Assembly (NCBI RefSeq): GCF_014595955.1
Contig: NZ_JABVCF010000005.1
Location: forward strand, 186,001 to 250,000
Direction: 5' to 3'
Origin: Pseudaminobacter soli (ex Zhang et al. 2022)
GTDB lineage: Bacteria > Pseudomonadota > Alphaproteobacteria > Rhizobiales > Rhizobiaceae
Length of the DNA: 64,000 nt
A program made the translations under genes and the position numbers. The notes below the pieces were generated by a model, which was not told the origin of the DNA, did no database searches, and saw nothing but the letters and a program-made list of their open reading frames with translations. Positions 56,995-64,000 of this stretch are shown here, one piece after another; the first letter of the stretch is position 1; each line of letters starts with the position of its first letter.

Positions 56995-57897
56995 ATGGCC
57001 GCGCAACTCACAGCCGAGCAGCCTAAACCGCGGAACCGCTACAAGGACGCGAAGCGCAATCCCGACTGGACGATCGACCAGGACTGGCAATCCTACTCCG
57101 CCGACGAGCATGAGCGCTGGGACCGCCTCTTTTCCAAGACGCTCAAGGTCCTGCAGGGCCGCGCCTGCTCGGAATACCTCCAGGCGGTCAAGGCGCTCCA
57201 GTTCTCCGAGCGGGGCATTCCGAACATGGAGCGGCTCAGCGATCGGCTGGAGAATATCACCGGCTGGCGGATAGTGCCGGTCACCGACCTCGTGCCGGAC
57301 GACATCTTCTTCGACCATCTGGCGAACCGGCGCTTCCCGGCTGGCGCCTTCATCCGCTCCGAGCAGGAGATGGAATATCTGGAGGAGCCGGACATCTTCC
57401 ATGACATATTCGGCCACGTGCCGATGCTCGCGAACCCGCTCTATGCCGACTTCATCCAGGCCTATGGCAAGGGCGGGCAGCGCGCGCTGGCGCTCGGGCG
57501 CCTTCCCAACCTGGCGCGCCTCTACTGGTACACGGTGGAATTCGGACTGGTGAAGGAAGACGGCGATCTGCGCATCTTCGGCGCCGGTATCATGTCGTCC
57601 ACCGCCGAAAGCGTATTCGCCCTGGACGATCCGTCTCCGCACCGGGTGGTGTTCGACCTCGAGCGGGTCATGCGCACCAGCTACATTATCGACGATTTCC
57701 AGAAGATCTACTTCGTCCTCGACAGCTTCGAACAGCTGCAGCGGGAATGCTACGTGGACTTCGGGCCGCTATACGAACGTCTGGCGACGGCCTCCACGAT
57801 CGAGCCGCACGAACTGATCGAAGGCGACGGGGTGCTGCATAGGGGCACGATGGCCTATTTCCGCAACAAGAAGCCCAAGGAGGCCGCCAATGCCTGA
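56995..57897 (+). CDS. phhA: Phenylalanine 4-monooxygenase
   Basis: Iron- and pterin-dependent aromatic amino acid hydroxylase, making tyrosine from phenylalanine. 300 residues. Iron ligands H136 and H141 (FHDIFGHVP) and E182 (YWYTVEFGL) are present. The pterin region around ITGWRIVPVTDLVPD is kept. AGGGAGGT lies before ATG 56995. The downstream reductase gene starts inside its last codons, so both are probably translated together. No pterin dehydratase gene is adjacent. Confidence 0.96.
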   Translation: MAAQLTAEQPKPRNRYKDAKRNPDWTIDQDWQSYSADEHERWDRLFSKTLKVLQGRACSEYLQAVKALQFSERGIPNMERLSDRLENITGWRIVPVTDLVPDDIFFDHLANRRFPAGAFIRSEQEMEYLEEPDIFHDIFGHVPMLANPLYADFIQAYGKGGQRALALGRLPNLARLYWYTVEFGLVKEDGDLRIFGAGIMSSTAESVFALDDPSPHRVVFDLERVMRTSYIIDDFQKIYFVLDSFEQLQRECYVDFGPLYERLATASTIEPHELIEGDGVLHRGTMAYFRNKKPKEAANA

Positions 57898-58588
57898 ACG
57901 TGTCATTCTGATCACCGGCGCGACCGGCAATCTCGGTCGCGCGACGGCGCGCGCTTTCGAGGCGGAAGGCGCGCGTCTCATCCTGGTAGGCTCGAAACCC
58001 GAAAGCCTCGCGCGGGCCTTTCCCAACCTCGACCAGCGCCACCTTCCTCTGGCGGTGGACCTCACCGATGCCGAAGCCACGGGCCGCGCGATCACGGAGG
58101 CCGAGCGCCAGTGCGGCCGCATCGATGCCGTCTGTGCTGTCGCCGGCGGCTTCGATATGGGCGAGGCGGTATATGAGATCACCCCCGCGGCATGGGACAA
58201 GATGATGAAGATGAATGTCTGGACCATGCTCAACACGGTTCACGCCGTGGTCCCCGGCATGATCGAGCGCAAGGCCGGAAAGATCGTCACGGTCGGCTCC
58301 AGCGCCGCTCTCAAGGGCGGCGCGCGGATGGGCGCCTACGTCTCATCGAAGAGCACGGTGATGCGGCTCACCGAGTCCATGTCGGCCGAGCTGCGGGGAA
58401 AAGGCGTCAACGTGAACTGCGTGCTGCCCAGCACCATCGACACGCCGGAAAACCGCGCTGCCATGCCGAAGGCGGACACGGAAAAATGGGTGAAGCCGGA
58501 GGATCTTGCGGCGGTGATCGCCTTCCTCTGTTCCGACGGGGCTGGAGCCATGCACGGCGCCCTGGTGCCGGTGACTGGATTGGTGTGA
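57890..58588 (+). CDS. Short-chain reductase, possibly dihydropteridine reductase-like
   Basis: 232-residue SDR: cofactor loop TGATGNLGRATA, catalytic S138, Y150 and K154 (GAYVSSKS). Residues 179-200 read LPSTIDTP then NRAAMPKADTEKW, and 81-87 VCAVAGG; these match mammalian quinoid dihydropteridine reductase (LPVTLDTP, NRKSMPEAD and a conserved W; AGGW) better than generic SDRs. It overlaps phhA by 8 bp with AAGGAGG inside that gene, so it may recycle the pterin used by PhhA. This role is inferred from recalled family sequences and gene order. Confidence 0.82.
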   Translation: MPERVILITGATGNLGRATARAFEAEGARLILVGSKPESLARAFPNLDQRHLPLAVDLTDAEATGRAITEAERQCGRIDAVCAVAGGFDMGEAVYEITPAAWDKMMKMNVWTMLNTVHAVVPGMIERKAGKIVTVGSSAALKGGARMGAYVSSKSTVMRLTESMSAELRGKGVNVNCVLPSTIDTPENRAAMPKADTEKWVKPEDLAAVIAFLCSDGAGAMHGALVPVTGLV

Positions 58589-58597
58589 GCGCGCCTT

Positions 58598-58815
58598 TCC
58601 CTCCGCTGAGGGGAGGGTATCCGCGAAGCGGCCGGGAGGGGGCACTGGAGACCGTGCGAGGCGTCCTCTCCTCCCTTGAGGGGGAGATGGCCGCGAAGGG
58701 CCAGAGGGGGTCCTGTCATGAGGCACCGCCAACAGAGCGCCGGCGCTTGCCGCCGAGTACCCCTCCCGCCTCCCTTCGCTCGGCACCCTCTCCTCAAGGA
58801 GGAGGGCACCCAGCG
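58598..58815. repeat. Composite palindromic repeat between SDR and EamA genes
   Basis: Starts with ttccctccgctgaggggagggt and gccgggagggggc (to about 58643), matching the first half of the element in uvrD. Continues with ctcccttgagggggagatgg and gccagagggggt (about 58670-58711), the second half. A further tacccctcccgcctcc and ctcctcaaggaggaggg stem closes it near 58807. No gene here, and it may help terminate the convergent SDR and EamA genes. Confidence 0.8.
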
Positions 58816-58819
58816 TTCC

Positions 58820-59707
58820 TCACGCCGCCTGTACGATCCTGCGACTGCGACCATTCGTGAGCTGCCAAAGCGAATGGCAGACGAGCGCCGTGATCAGGAT
58901 CGACCCGCCGATCAGGCTGTTGCGGCTGGGCGCCTCGGTAAAGATCAGCCACACCCAGATCGGCGCGAGCACCGTTTCGAGGAGGTAGAACATGGCGACC
59001 TCCGGGCCGGAGATGTATTTCGGGCCGTTCGCCAGGCAGAAGAAGGCGATCGGCATCATCACCGCGCCGTCAAGGATGATCCACCAAGGCTCGGCGACGG
59101 AATAGCCGATGCTGCCCACCATTGGCAGCGTGAGCAGGAACGGAAAGAAGACACCGACCAGGGCGGCGAAGCCCATGTCCTTGCCACTTGAGCGGCTGAT
59201 CGTGATCGCCGAGGCGATGAGGACGGCGGAGCAGAGAGCCATCAGGTCGCCGTAAAGCGTGCCGCCTCCAAGGGAGTCCTGCACAATCACAAGGACGCCG
59301 GCCACCATTGCCGCCATAGCAATTAAGGTCGCTGGAGCTGGCCGCTCGCCCAGGCAGATCCAGGAAAGCAGCGCGGCGAACATGCTGCTCAATGCAATCA
59401 TGAACACCACATTGGCCGTCGAGGTGGCGAAGACGGCCTGAGTGAAGCTGATTGAGCCCAGCCCGTAGCACATGGCCACGATCAATCCCTTCCATCCCGG
59501 GATCAATTTGGGGGCGTTGGGGGTCAGGGCGCGCCAGACCGCCCAGATCACCAGGGCGGCAGCGAAGGTCGTTCCGCTGCGCATCATCAGGATCGACCAG
59601 GCATCCCCGTCGGCGAGCCGGATGAGCGGTATGTCGACCGTCAGCGCCAAGCCGCCGAGCCCGGTCAGGAACAGGCCCTTGCGGTAATTCGTATCGGTAC
59701 TGGACAA
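58820..59707 (-). CDS. EamA/DMT family permease
   Basis: 295 residues, about ten hydrophobic helices in two EamA repeats. N-terminal FLTGLGGLALTVDIPLIRL and the second repeat with WIILDGAVMMPIAFF and YLLETVLAPIWVW. Start is probably TTG 59707, because the first ATG lies inside helix 2; GAGA is the only upstream hint. Substrate unknown. Confidence 0.85.
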   Translation of the reverse strand: MSSTDTNYRKGLFLTGLGGLALTVDIPLIRLADGDAWSILMMRSGTTFAAALVIWAVWRALTPNAPKLIPGWKGLIVAMCYGLGSISFTQAVFATSTANVVFMIALSSMFAALLSWICLGERPAPATLIAMAAMVAGVLVIVQDSLGGGTLYGDLMALCSAVLIASAITISRSSGKDMGFAALVGVFFPFLLTLPMVGSIGYSVAEPWWIILDGAVMMPIAFFCLANGPKYISGPEVAMFYLLETVLAPIWVWLIFTEAPSRNSLIGGSILITALVCHSLWQLTNGRSRRIVQAA

Positions 59708-59763
59708 TTCTCGCCGCGGGCTCCGTCAAAATCCGACGGAGCCTTACGGCCCGGAAACGTCGG

Positions 59764-60519
59764 TCAGTCTTCCTTGGGATAGCGTTCCCAGCCGCGCGGG
59801 CCGAGGTGCTCCTGGGGGGTAAAGCGCACCTTATAGTTCATCTTGCGCGAGCCGTTGACCCAATAGCCGAGATAGACATGGGGCAGGCCCTCGGCCTTGG
59901 CGCGCGCGATGTGGTCGAGGATCATGAAGGTGCCGAGCGAGCGGTCGTCCATCTCCGGATTGTAGTAGGAATAGACCATCGACAGGCCGTCGCTCATCTT
60001 GTCCGACAAGGCAACCGCGATCAGTTCGCCTTCTCCCCGACCGGTGATGAAGCTGTCGGGCCCACGCCGCCGGTACTCGATGATCTTCGTGTCCACATGC
60101 GTGTCCTCGACCATCATGGCATAGTCGAGGACCGTCATCTCGGACATGCCGCCCCGGCGGTGGCGCGCATCGAGATAGGCACGGAAGAGGGAGTATTGTT
60201 CGGTCGAGGGCTCGGCATCGTGCATCGCACCGACCAGGTCGGCATTGCGCGCGAGCACGCGTCGCATGTTCTTCGTCGGCTTGAACTCACTGGCGAGGAT
60301 GCGCACCGAGATGCAGGAGCGGCACGACTCGCAAGCCGGCCGATAGGCGATGTTCTGGGAGCGCCGGAATCCGCCCTGCGTCAAGAGGTCGTTCATCTCC
60401 GGCGCCTTGTCGCCGACGAGGTGAGTGAAGACCTTCCGCTCGAACTGCCCTTCGACATAGGGGCAGGGCGAGGGCGCCGTGAGGAAAAACTGCGGCGACT
60501 GGGCCGAATGGTGGGTCAT
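59764..60519 (-). CDS. bpt: Bpt-type aminoacyl-tRNA:protein transferase (leucyl/arginyl)
   Basis: N-end-rule enzyme that adds Leu (Bpt) or Arg to acidic N-termini. 251 residues with the family marks: [19 protein letters not shown], the [12 protein letters not shown] Cys pair and the C-terminal [18 protein letters not shown]. Specificity for Leu is inferred from alphaproteobacterial Bpt. GGAT precedes the ATG. Its downstream partner on the strand is the EamA gene 56 bp on. Confidence 0.93.
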   Translation of the reverse strand: MTHHSAQSPQFFLTAPSPCPYVEGQFERKVFTHLVGDKAPEMNDLLTQGGFRRSQNIAYRPACESCRSCISVRILASEFKPTKNMRRVLARNADLVGAMHDAEPSTEQYSLFRAYLDARHRRGGMSEMTVLDYAMMVEDTHVDTKIIEYRRRGPDSFITGRGEGELIAVALSDKMSDGLSMVYSYYNPEMDDRSLGTFMILDHIARAKAEGLPHVYLGYWVNGSRKMNYKVRFTPQEHLGPRGWERYPKED

Positions 60520-60641
60520 CAGGATCCGCGAGAGTCAATCACCCCATATACCTTGTCTGGCGCCGTGGAAATTTCAACAGGATTGTGGGCCAACGCGCTT
60601 CGCGGCGGCCCTTGCAAGCTGAAATCCAGGGGAACTGCCCT

Positions 60642-61112
60642 TTACCGATCGGACCGGACGACCACCGTGCCGAGCAGTAGGTCGTGGAGTGCCCGCTTGC
60701 GGTCGGCGAACAGCGTGACCAGGAGGATCAGGGGCGTCAGCAGGACGTTGCCGGCCCAGAACAGCACGGAATGGACGACGGCCAGAATGCCGTCCACCGG
60801 CCGGCCGTCGAGGCGCTCCAGGCGGACGCCCATGGCGCGCATGCCGAGCGTCGCCTGATTTCGGCCGCCGAGCGTGTTCCAGACGTAGATCACGGCAACC
60901 GCCGGACCGAGGATGCCGAAGAGCTGCCAGCCGATGCCGAAGGTCAACAGTCCGAGCAGGAAGACGAGTATGGCTACAGGCACCATCAGCAGCAGGACGA
61001 TCATGTAGTCCATGATGAACGCGAACACGCGCCGCGTCCGCACGCCCTGATAGGCGCGCACATCATCTAGCCTGGAGTTCGACACATCGCCGTTTAGAAC
61101 TCTCTCGTTCAT
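60642..61112 (-). CDS. RDD family membrane protein
   Basis: 156 residues with three hydrophobic helices. Family marks: RTRRVFAFIMDYMIVLLLMV (the R..D pair), GGRNQATLGMRAMGVRLER and the closing DRKRALHDLLLGTVVV. GAGGAAGG lies before ATG 61112; a much longer open frame upstream belongs to another frame of the EamA gene. Function of RDD proteins is poorly known; some are ion exchangers. Confidence 0.9.
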   Translation of the reverse strand: MNERVLNGDVSNSRLDDVRAYQGVRTRRVFAFIMDYMIVLLLMVPVAILVFLLGLLTFGIGWQLFGILGPAVAVIYVWNTLGGRNQATLGMRAMGVRLERLDGRPVDGILAVVHSVLFWAGNVLLTPLILLVTLFADRKRALHDLLLGTVVVRSDR

Positions 61113-61231
61113 CGACCTTCCTCGTCGGGGGTCGGCTCCAGATCGCCGGCCAGCTTCGAAGATGGTAACGGCGGCGACGGATTCAACGATGCCACTCCAG
61201 AATCTTCCAGCTCCCCGCAGCGGCGCCGGCT

Positions 61232-62110
61232 CTAGGCTGCCGGCCCGGGCGGCCCGAGGAGCTTGCGATTGAAGAGATTGAGAAGGTTGCCGGCGAGGAT
61301 CAGAACCGTGCCGACCACGGTAAAGAGGTCGACACCCTCCGAATACACGATCCAGCCGAGGAGCGCCGTGGCAGGCACGCGCGCGAAATCCATCGGCGTA
61401 ACGACCGTGATGTCGGCATGAAGCATCGCACGGGCCATGGAGTAATGGGCGTAGGACCCACCGAAGGCGATCATCACGATGAAGGGGATCAGATCGAGGG
61501 ACGGCGTGCGCCAGACTAGAATGGCCGGAACGAGTCCGATCAGCGACTGGATCACCAGCATCCAGAAGATGATGGCCACCACCGTGTCGCTGCGGGTCAG
61601 AGACTTGGTCAAGGTGAACGATGCCGCAAAGGCTAGAGCTGCCCCGAGCACCACCAGTTGGCCGAAGCTGACGCTGTCGAGGCCTGGGCGCACGATCACC
61701 AGGATGCCGACGAGACCGAAGGCGATGGCCGCAGTCTTGCCCGCCGTCATCCGCTCTCCGAGGAACGCCATCGCGAGCAGGGCCGTCCAGATCGGGGTTG
61801 TGAACTCGATGGCGATCACCTGCGCCAGCGGGATCATGGTGAGAGCGGCGAGCCACAGGTATTGGCCCGTGTAGTGGGCGATGTTGCGCCCGACCTGCTG
61901 GAACGGGCTGCGCGTGGCCATGGCCCGCAAGCCGCCCGCGGCGCGGATGAGCGGGTAAAGCAAGACGAGCCCGATCACCGACCGCAACTCCATGACCTGG
62001 AACACGTCGAGTTGTTTCGTCGTCTCCCGCCCAGCCCAGGTCACCAGCATCATACAAAGAAGCGAGCATCCCATCCAGAATGCCGCCTTGAGGTTCGATT
62101 GCTTGGCCAT
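61232..62110 (-). CDS. EamA/DMT family permease
   Basis: 292 residues, about ten helices. First EamA repeat with FQVMELRSVIGLVLLYPLI and TMIPLAQVIAIEFTTPIWTA; second with FGGSYAHYSMARAMLHADIT and TPMDFARVPATALLG. These recall the S-adenosylmethionine/RhtA-like branch, but substrate cannot be assigned. ATG 62110 is the start nearest the first helix; an earlier ATG at 62146 is less likely. Confidence 0.88.
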   Translation of the reverse strand: MAKQSNLKAAFWMGCSLLCMMLVTWAGRETTKQLDVFQVMELRSVIGLVLLYPLIRAAGGLRAMATRSPFQQVGRNIAHYTGQYLWLAALTMIPLAQVIAIEFTTPIWTALLAMAFLGERMTAGKTAAIAFGLVGILVIVRPGLDSVSFGQLVVLGAALAFAASFTLTKSLTRSDTVVAIIFWMLVIQSLIGLVPAILVWRTPSLDLIPFIVMIAFGGSYAHYSMARAMLHADITVVTPMDFARVPATALLGWIVYSEGVDLFTVVGTVLILAGNLLNLFNRKLLGPPGPAA

Positions 62111-62165
62111 GACCGCGCATTTCGCAGCCGAGGGCGCGCTGCGCAACGGCTAAGGAGCGGCGGAA

Positions 62166-62357
62166 ATGGTCCAGATGCCCGGGACCATCGTGGCAGGCCA
62201 GCAGAATCCATGGCCGCTCTCTTCGGAGCCGTCTGACGGCGAGGACAATGCAGGGGAGGATGCAGACTTTCCGCTGGGAAAACTGATCGATGTCAATGCC
62301 GCAGCGTCAGCGATCCGTAGGGTCCCCGTCTCTCAAGAGCAGAGCTTAGGAAGATGA
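62166..62357 (+). CDS. Possible small protein, 63 aa, with strong ribosome site
   Basis: ORF MVQMPGTIVAGQQNPWPL with an acidic middle (EPSDGEDNAGEDADF) and no membrane span. AAGGAG at 62152-62157 stands 8 bases before the ATG, an ideal distance. Its TGA overlaps the next ATG (ATGA at 62354). No relative recognised. It diverges from the EamA gene at 62110. The start signals are its main support. Confidence 0.45.
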   Translation: MVQMPGTIVAGQQNPWPLSSEPSDGEDNAGEDADFPLGKLIDVNAAASAIRRVPVSQEQSLGR

Positions 62358-62857
62358 TCAATCCTGTAACTACGGCCGAAGCCATTGTAAGCTTTCTGCA
62401 ATCCTCCTCCCCGGGCCACGCCCTCTCACTCGCTCGGGCGGTAGATCGGATCCGGAGCATGGATCCGCATTGCACCCTCACTGATCGGCAGCTTGTTGAT
62501 ATCGTCGCCTCCAATGCGCTGGCGATGGGCTTTCCCGCGATCCTCTTTGATCTGGAATGGGTCCAGCCAAGCAAGGCTGAACCAGTGCGAAAGCCAACTC
62601 GCCCGGCTAGCGTGGTGCCTCGAGGAGGAAGCGATATCTCGACCGTTGGGCATGCCGCCGCTTCGGCATGCAGCAGGTCGGCCGTACGGCGAACCCACAG
62701 GGCGATGATGCTCATAGTTGCGGGGACTGCGAGCGTGCTGGTGGGCTGTCAGACATATGCCGTGCGGCATCCGCAGACGTACGGCATCCAGCGTCACACG
62801 CAGCAACCGCCCGCGAATTGCGCGATGACCGGGTCGACCTGCGAATCTCCTCGCTGA
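62354..62857 (+). CDS. Possible protein of unknown function, 167 aa, or shorter lipoprotein
   Basis: Reads MINPVTTAEAIVSFLQSSSP, then SLARAVDRIRSMDPHCTLTD, a plausible helical domain to about residue 70, followed by an Arg/Ser/Pro-rich linker. From Met117 (62702) it reads MMLIVAGTASVLVGCQTY, a near-perfect lipoprotein signal; a separate lipoprotein of about 51 residues could start there. Codon use is less GC-biased than in neighbours. The ATGA overlap with the ORF before suggests coupling. Either or both readings may be real. Confidence 0.4.
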   Translation: MINPVTTAEAIVSFLQSSSPGHALSLARAVDRIRSMDPHCTLTDRQLVDIVASNALAMGFPAILFDLEWVQPSKAEPVRKPTRPASVVPRGGSDISTVGHAAASACSRSAVRRTHRAMMLIVAGTASVLVGCQTYAVRHPQTYGIQRHTQQPPANCAMTGSTCESPR

Positions 62858-63133
62858 CAACCCAGTTCTTCGTTTGCTTGCTGGATTTCGACTTCAGCCC
62901 CGATCTGGCGCCAGAGCGCGGATGCACGAACGCCCGTCTTGAAATTCCCGAACTCTGCGGATATTTCCCGGCTCGCCGAAAAGATTCAGGCTGGTGTGGT
63001 TATTCCAGCCCTCATTTTCTGAGATGAAGTCGCGCCTGATGGCGCGAACCCGCGGCACCAACCTCATGGATGGATGGTGCCCTGTCATGCCGAAATCATT
63101 GAAGGCGCATCCATTCCGAACAAGGATCGGATC

Positions 63134-63376
63134 ATGGACAAGCGAACAGTATTGATCTCACAACTCCTCATGACCTTCATGATGGCCGTGTCGATGTCAG
63201 GCATCATGTCGTTGCTCTCTCTCGGGCCAACTGCAGCCTGGCTGGATATCTGGCCCAAGCAATTTCTCATAGCCTGGCCGGTGGCTTTCGTTCTGACATT
63301 GGTGGCGTGGCCTCTGTCCATGGCACTGACGCGTCGGCTGGTGCGACCAGCCTCCGACGAGCGCAATAACGGCTGA
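63134..63376 (+). CDS. DUF2798 family membrane protein
   Basis: 80 residues with two hydrophobic helices: LISQLLMTFMMAVSMSGIMS and FLIAWPVAFVLTLVAWPLSM, the usual DUF2798 layout, ending in a short basic tail. GGATCGG precedes ATG 63134; the frame is open upstream to 63074 but lacks a ribosome site. The 276 bp before it hold two short perfect stems (63030-63047 and 63054-63081) but no gene. Function of the family is unknown. Confidence 0.85.
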   Translation: MDKRTVLISQLLMTFMMAVSMSGIMSLLSLGPTAAWLDIWPKQFLIAWPVAFVLTLVAWPLSMALTRRLVRPASDERNNG

Positions 63377-63480
63377 GCAGTCGTCACGGACAACACCTCC
63401 CGTGGCCGCTTCAAGGGCGGCAGTTCGCAAGTTTATCGACGAGAGCCGCCCCGCGACGGGTGCCCGGGCGCCCATCGTGG

Positions 63481-63495
63481 TAAACCGAGCGTTAA
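63481..63495. promoter_or_regulatory. CtrA-like box TAAA-N7-TTAA upstream of SH3 gene
   Basis: taaa, seven bases ccgagcg, ttaa, ending 24 bp before the ATG at 63519. Spacing fits CtrA sites; the core differs from the other three boxes, so support is weak. Confidence 0.35.
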
Positions 63496-63518
63496 GCGAT
63501 TCCGATCATGCTTGGCGC

Positions 63519-64000
63519 ATGGCTGGATTCGCTCTTCCTCGATTGAGATGGCTGGTGATCGGCGCCGTCGCGGCGGGCGCCTGGGCGATGACCCAGGAGC
63601 CGCCGAAGCGCGAGCATTGGCAGCGCCAGCGGCAGTCGGACGTCGCATCGGCGGAGAAGAAGCCCGCCCAGGTGTCGAAGCCTGTGCCCGCAAAGGTGAC
63701 CGCGCCGAAGGCGGAGGCGCGGCCGACACAGGTTCTCACCGCCTCCATACCGCGTCCCGAAAAGCCGGTAGCGCCGACACTGCTGCGGACGAGGGACAAG
63801 GTGCGGCTTCGCAAGGAGCCGAGCACTTCGAGCGCCGTCGTGACGATGCTGAAGGGCGGCCAGCAGGTGGCGGCAGCGGAGAGGGAAGGCAAGTGGCGGA
63901 AGGTTTCCGTGGACGGCCGCGTCGGCTGGGTCCACGGCGACTATCTCGTCGAGCCGCAAAGCCGGCCGATAGAAACGGCTGCAGTGCCTCGGCCGAAGGT
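63519..64000 (+). CDS. SH3-domain protein, C-terminus cut by window edge
   Basis: 160 codons visible, open to the right end, so missed by any search that needs a stop. Membrane-anchor-like start LRWLVIGAVAAGAWAM, a Lys/Ala/Pro-rich linker, then a bacterial SH3 domain at about 85-145: DKVRLRKEPSTSSAVVTML, GGQQVAAAEREGKWRKVSV and GRVGWVHGDYLV. Such domains usually bind peptidoglycan. Start ATG 63519 fits; the ATG at 63508 is in another frame that stops soon. Confidence 0.85.
   Translation, partial: MAGFALPRLRWLVIGAVAAGAWAMTQEPPKREHWQRQRQSDVASAEKKPAQVSKPVPAKVTAPKAEARPTQVLTASIPRPEKPVAPTLLRTRDKVRLRKEPSTSSAVVTMLKGGQQVAAAEREGKWRKVSVDGRVGWVHGDYLVEPQSRPIETAAVPRPK

Noticed and set aside
60642-62120. 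492-codon frame continuing upstream of the RDD protein
   Set aside because: Only the last 156 codons match RDD; the rest overlaps the EamA gene in another frame. GAGGAAGG marks the real start at 61112.
62712-62927. Minus-strand 71-codon frame near 62.8 kb
   Set aside because: Ser/Arg-rich with no ribosome site; weaker than the plus-strand ORF with an ATGA overlap.

Overview
This 64 kb window is chromosomal DNA from a GC-rich alphaproteobacterium of the order Hyphomicrobiales (Rhizobiales), most like Mesorhizobium and its Phyllobacteriaceae relatives. That rests on gene order (recN-ligA), lineage-typical families (SWFGD/BON protein, DUF3126, PAS_5, BTLCP protease, Bpt aminoacyl-transferase), general-stress-response promoters of the GGAAC-N16-CGTT type, and small GC-rich palindromic repeats like those common in mesorhizobial genomes. 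The genus is an inference. I see no tRNA, rRNA, IS element, phage or CRISPR array. Both ends cut genes: recN on the left and an SH3-domain gene on the right.

Layout. 0-9 kb: recN, ligA, the azlCD amino-acid exporter pair, then a leftward group pepP/prmA/sco1 headed by an unreported 53-residue ORF. 9-16 kb: creA, a phosphonate-type hexapeptide acyltransferase, a secreted protein, an EamA permease, a PAS-PAS hybrid histidine kinase and a Gly-rich BON protein; the last two have good general-stress promoters. 16-23 kb: DUF488, TMEM175-type channel, uvrD carrying an in-frame palindromic repeat, a secreted three-repeat Cys protein, OmpA lipoprotein, L,D-transpeptidase, dienelactone hydrolase. 24-34 kb: thioesterase, FAD-linked dehydrogenase, an overlapping pccB-psuK-psuG group, two convergent VOC genes (one is glyoxalase I), a double cold-shock-domain protein, DUF192, hydrolase, cysE, DUF3126. 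34-39 kb: gamma carbonic anhydrase, BTLCP protease, tandem PilZ protein, PAS_5 protein, YbhN-type membrane protein. 39-55 kb: ppx/gppA-rlmE, MFS/metallo-beta-lactamase divergent pair, osmC, guaB, rnd, MFS, aspS, pcp-like, a periplasmic unknown, parC. 55-64 kb: AI-2E permease, phhA with an overlapping short-chain reductase, two EamA permeases, bpt, RDD protein, two possible coupled small ORFs, DUF2798, SH3 protein.

How parts work together. Most genes are housekeeping: DNA repair and topology (recN, ligA, uvrD, parC), translation and RNA (prmA, rlmE, rnd, aspS, bpt), envelope (L,D-transpeptidase, OmpA, SH3). Several small units look functionally coupled: phhA with a reductase that has quinoid-dihydropteridine-reductase-like signatures; psuK with psuG for pseudouridine breakdown; PilZ, PAS and BTLCP genes that may link c-di-GMP to surface proteins.

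The most unusual feature is a set of nested GC-rich palindromic elements (about 4.82, 18.44, 20.95, 23.45 and 58.6 kb). One lies inside uvrD and adds about 55 residues between helicase motifs II and III without breaking the frame. A recurring TTAACG-N-CCGGTAA-like element (CtrA-like half sites seven bases apart) upstream of several leftward genes is also worth testing. I found no clear multi-gene defence, toxin or secretion system that would count as a wholly new system.
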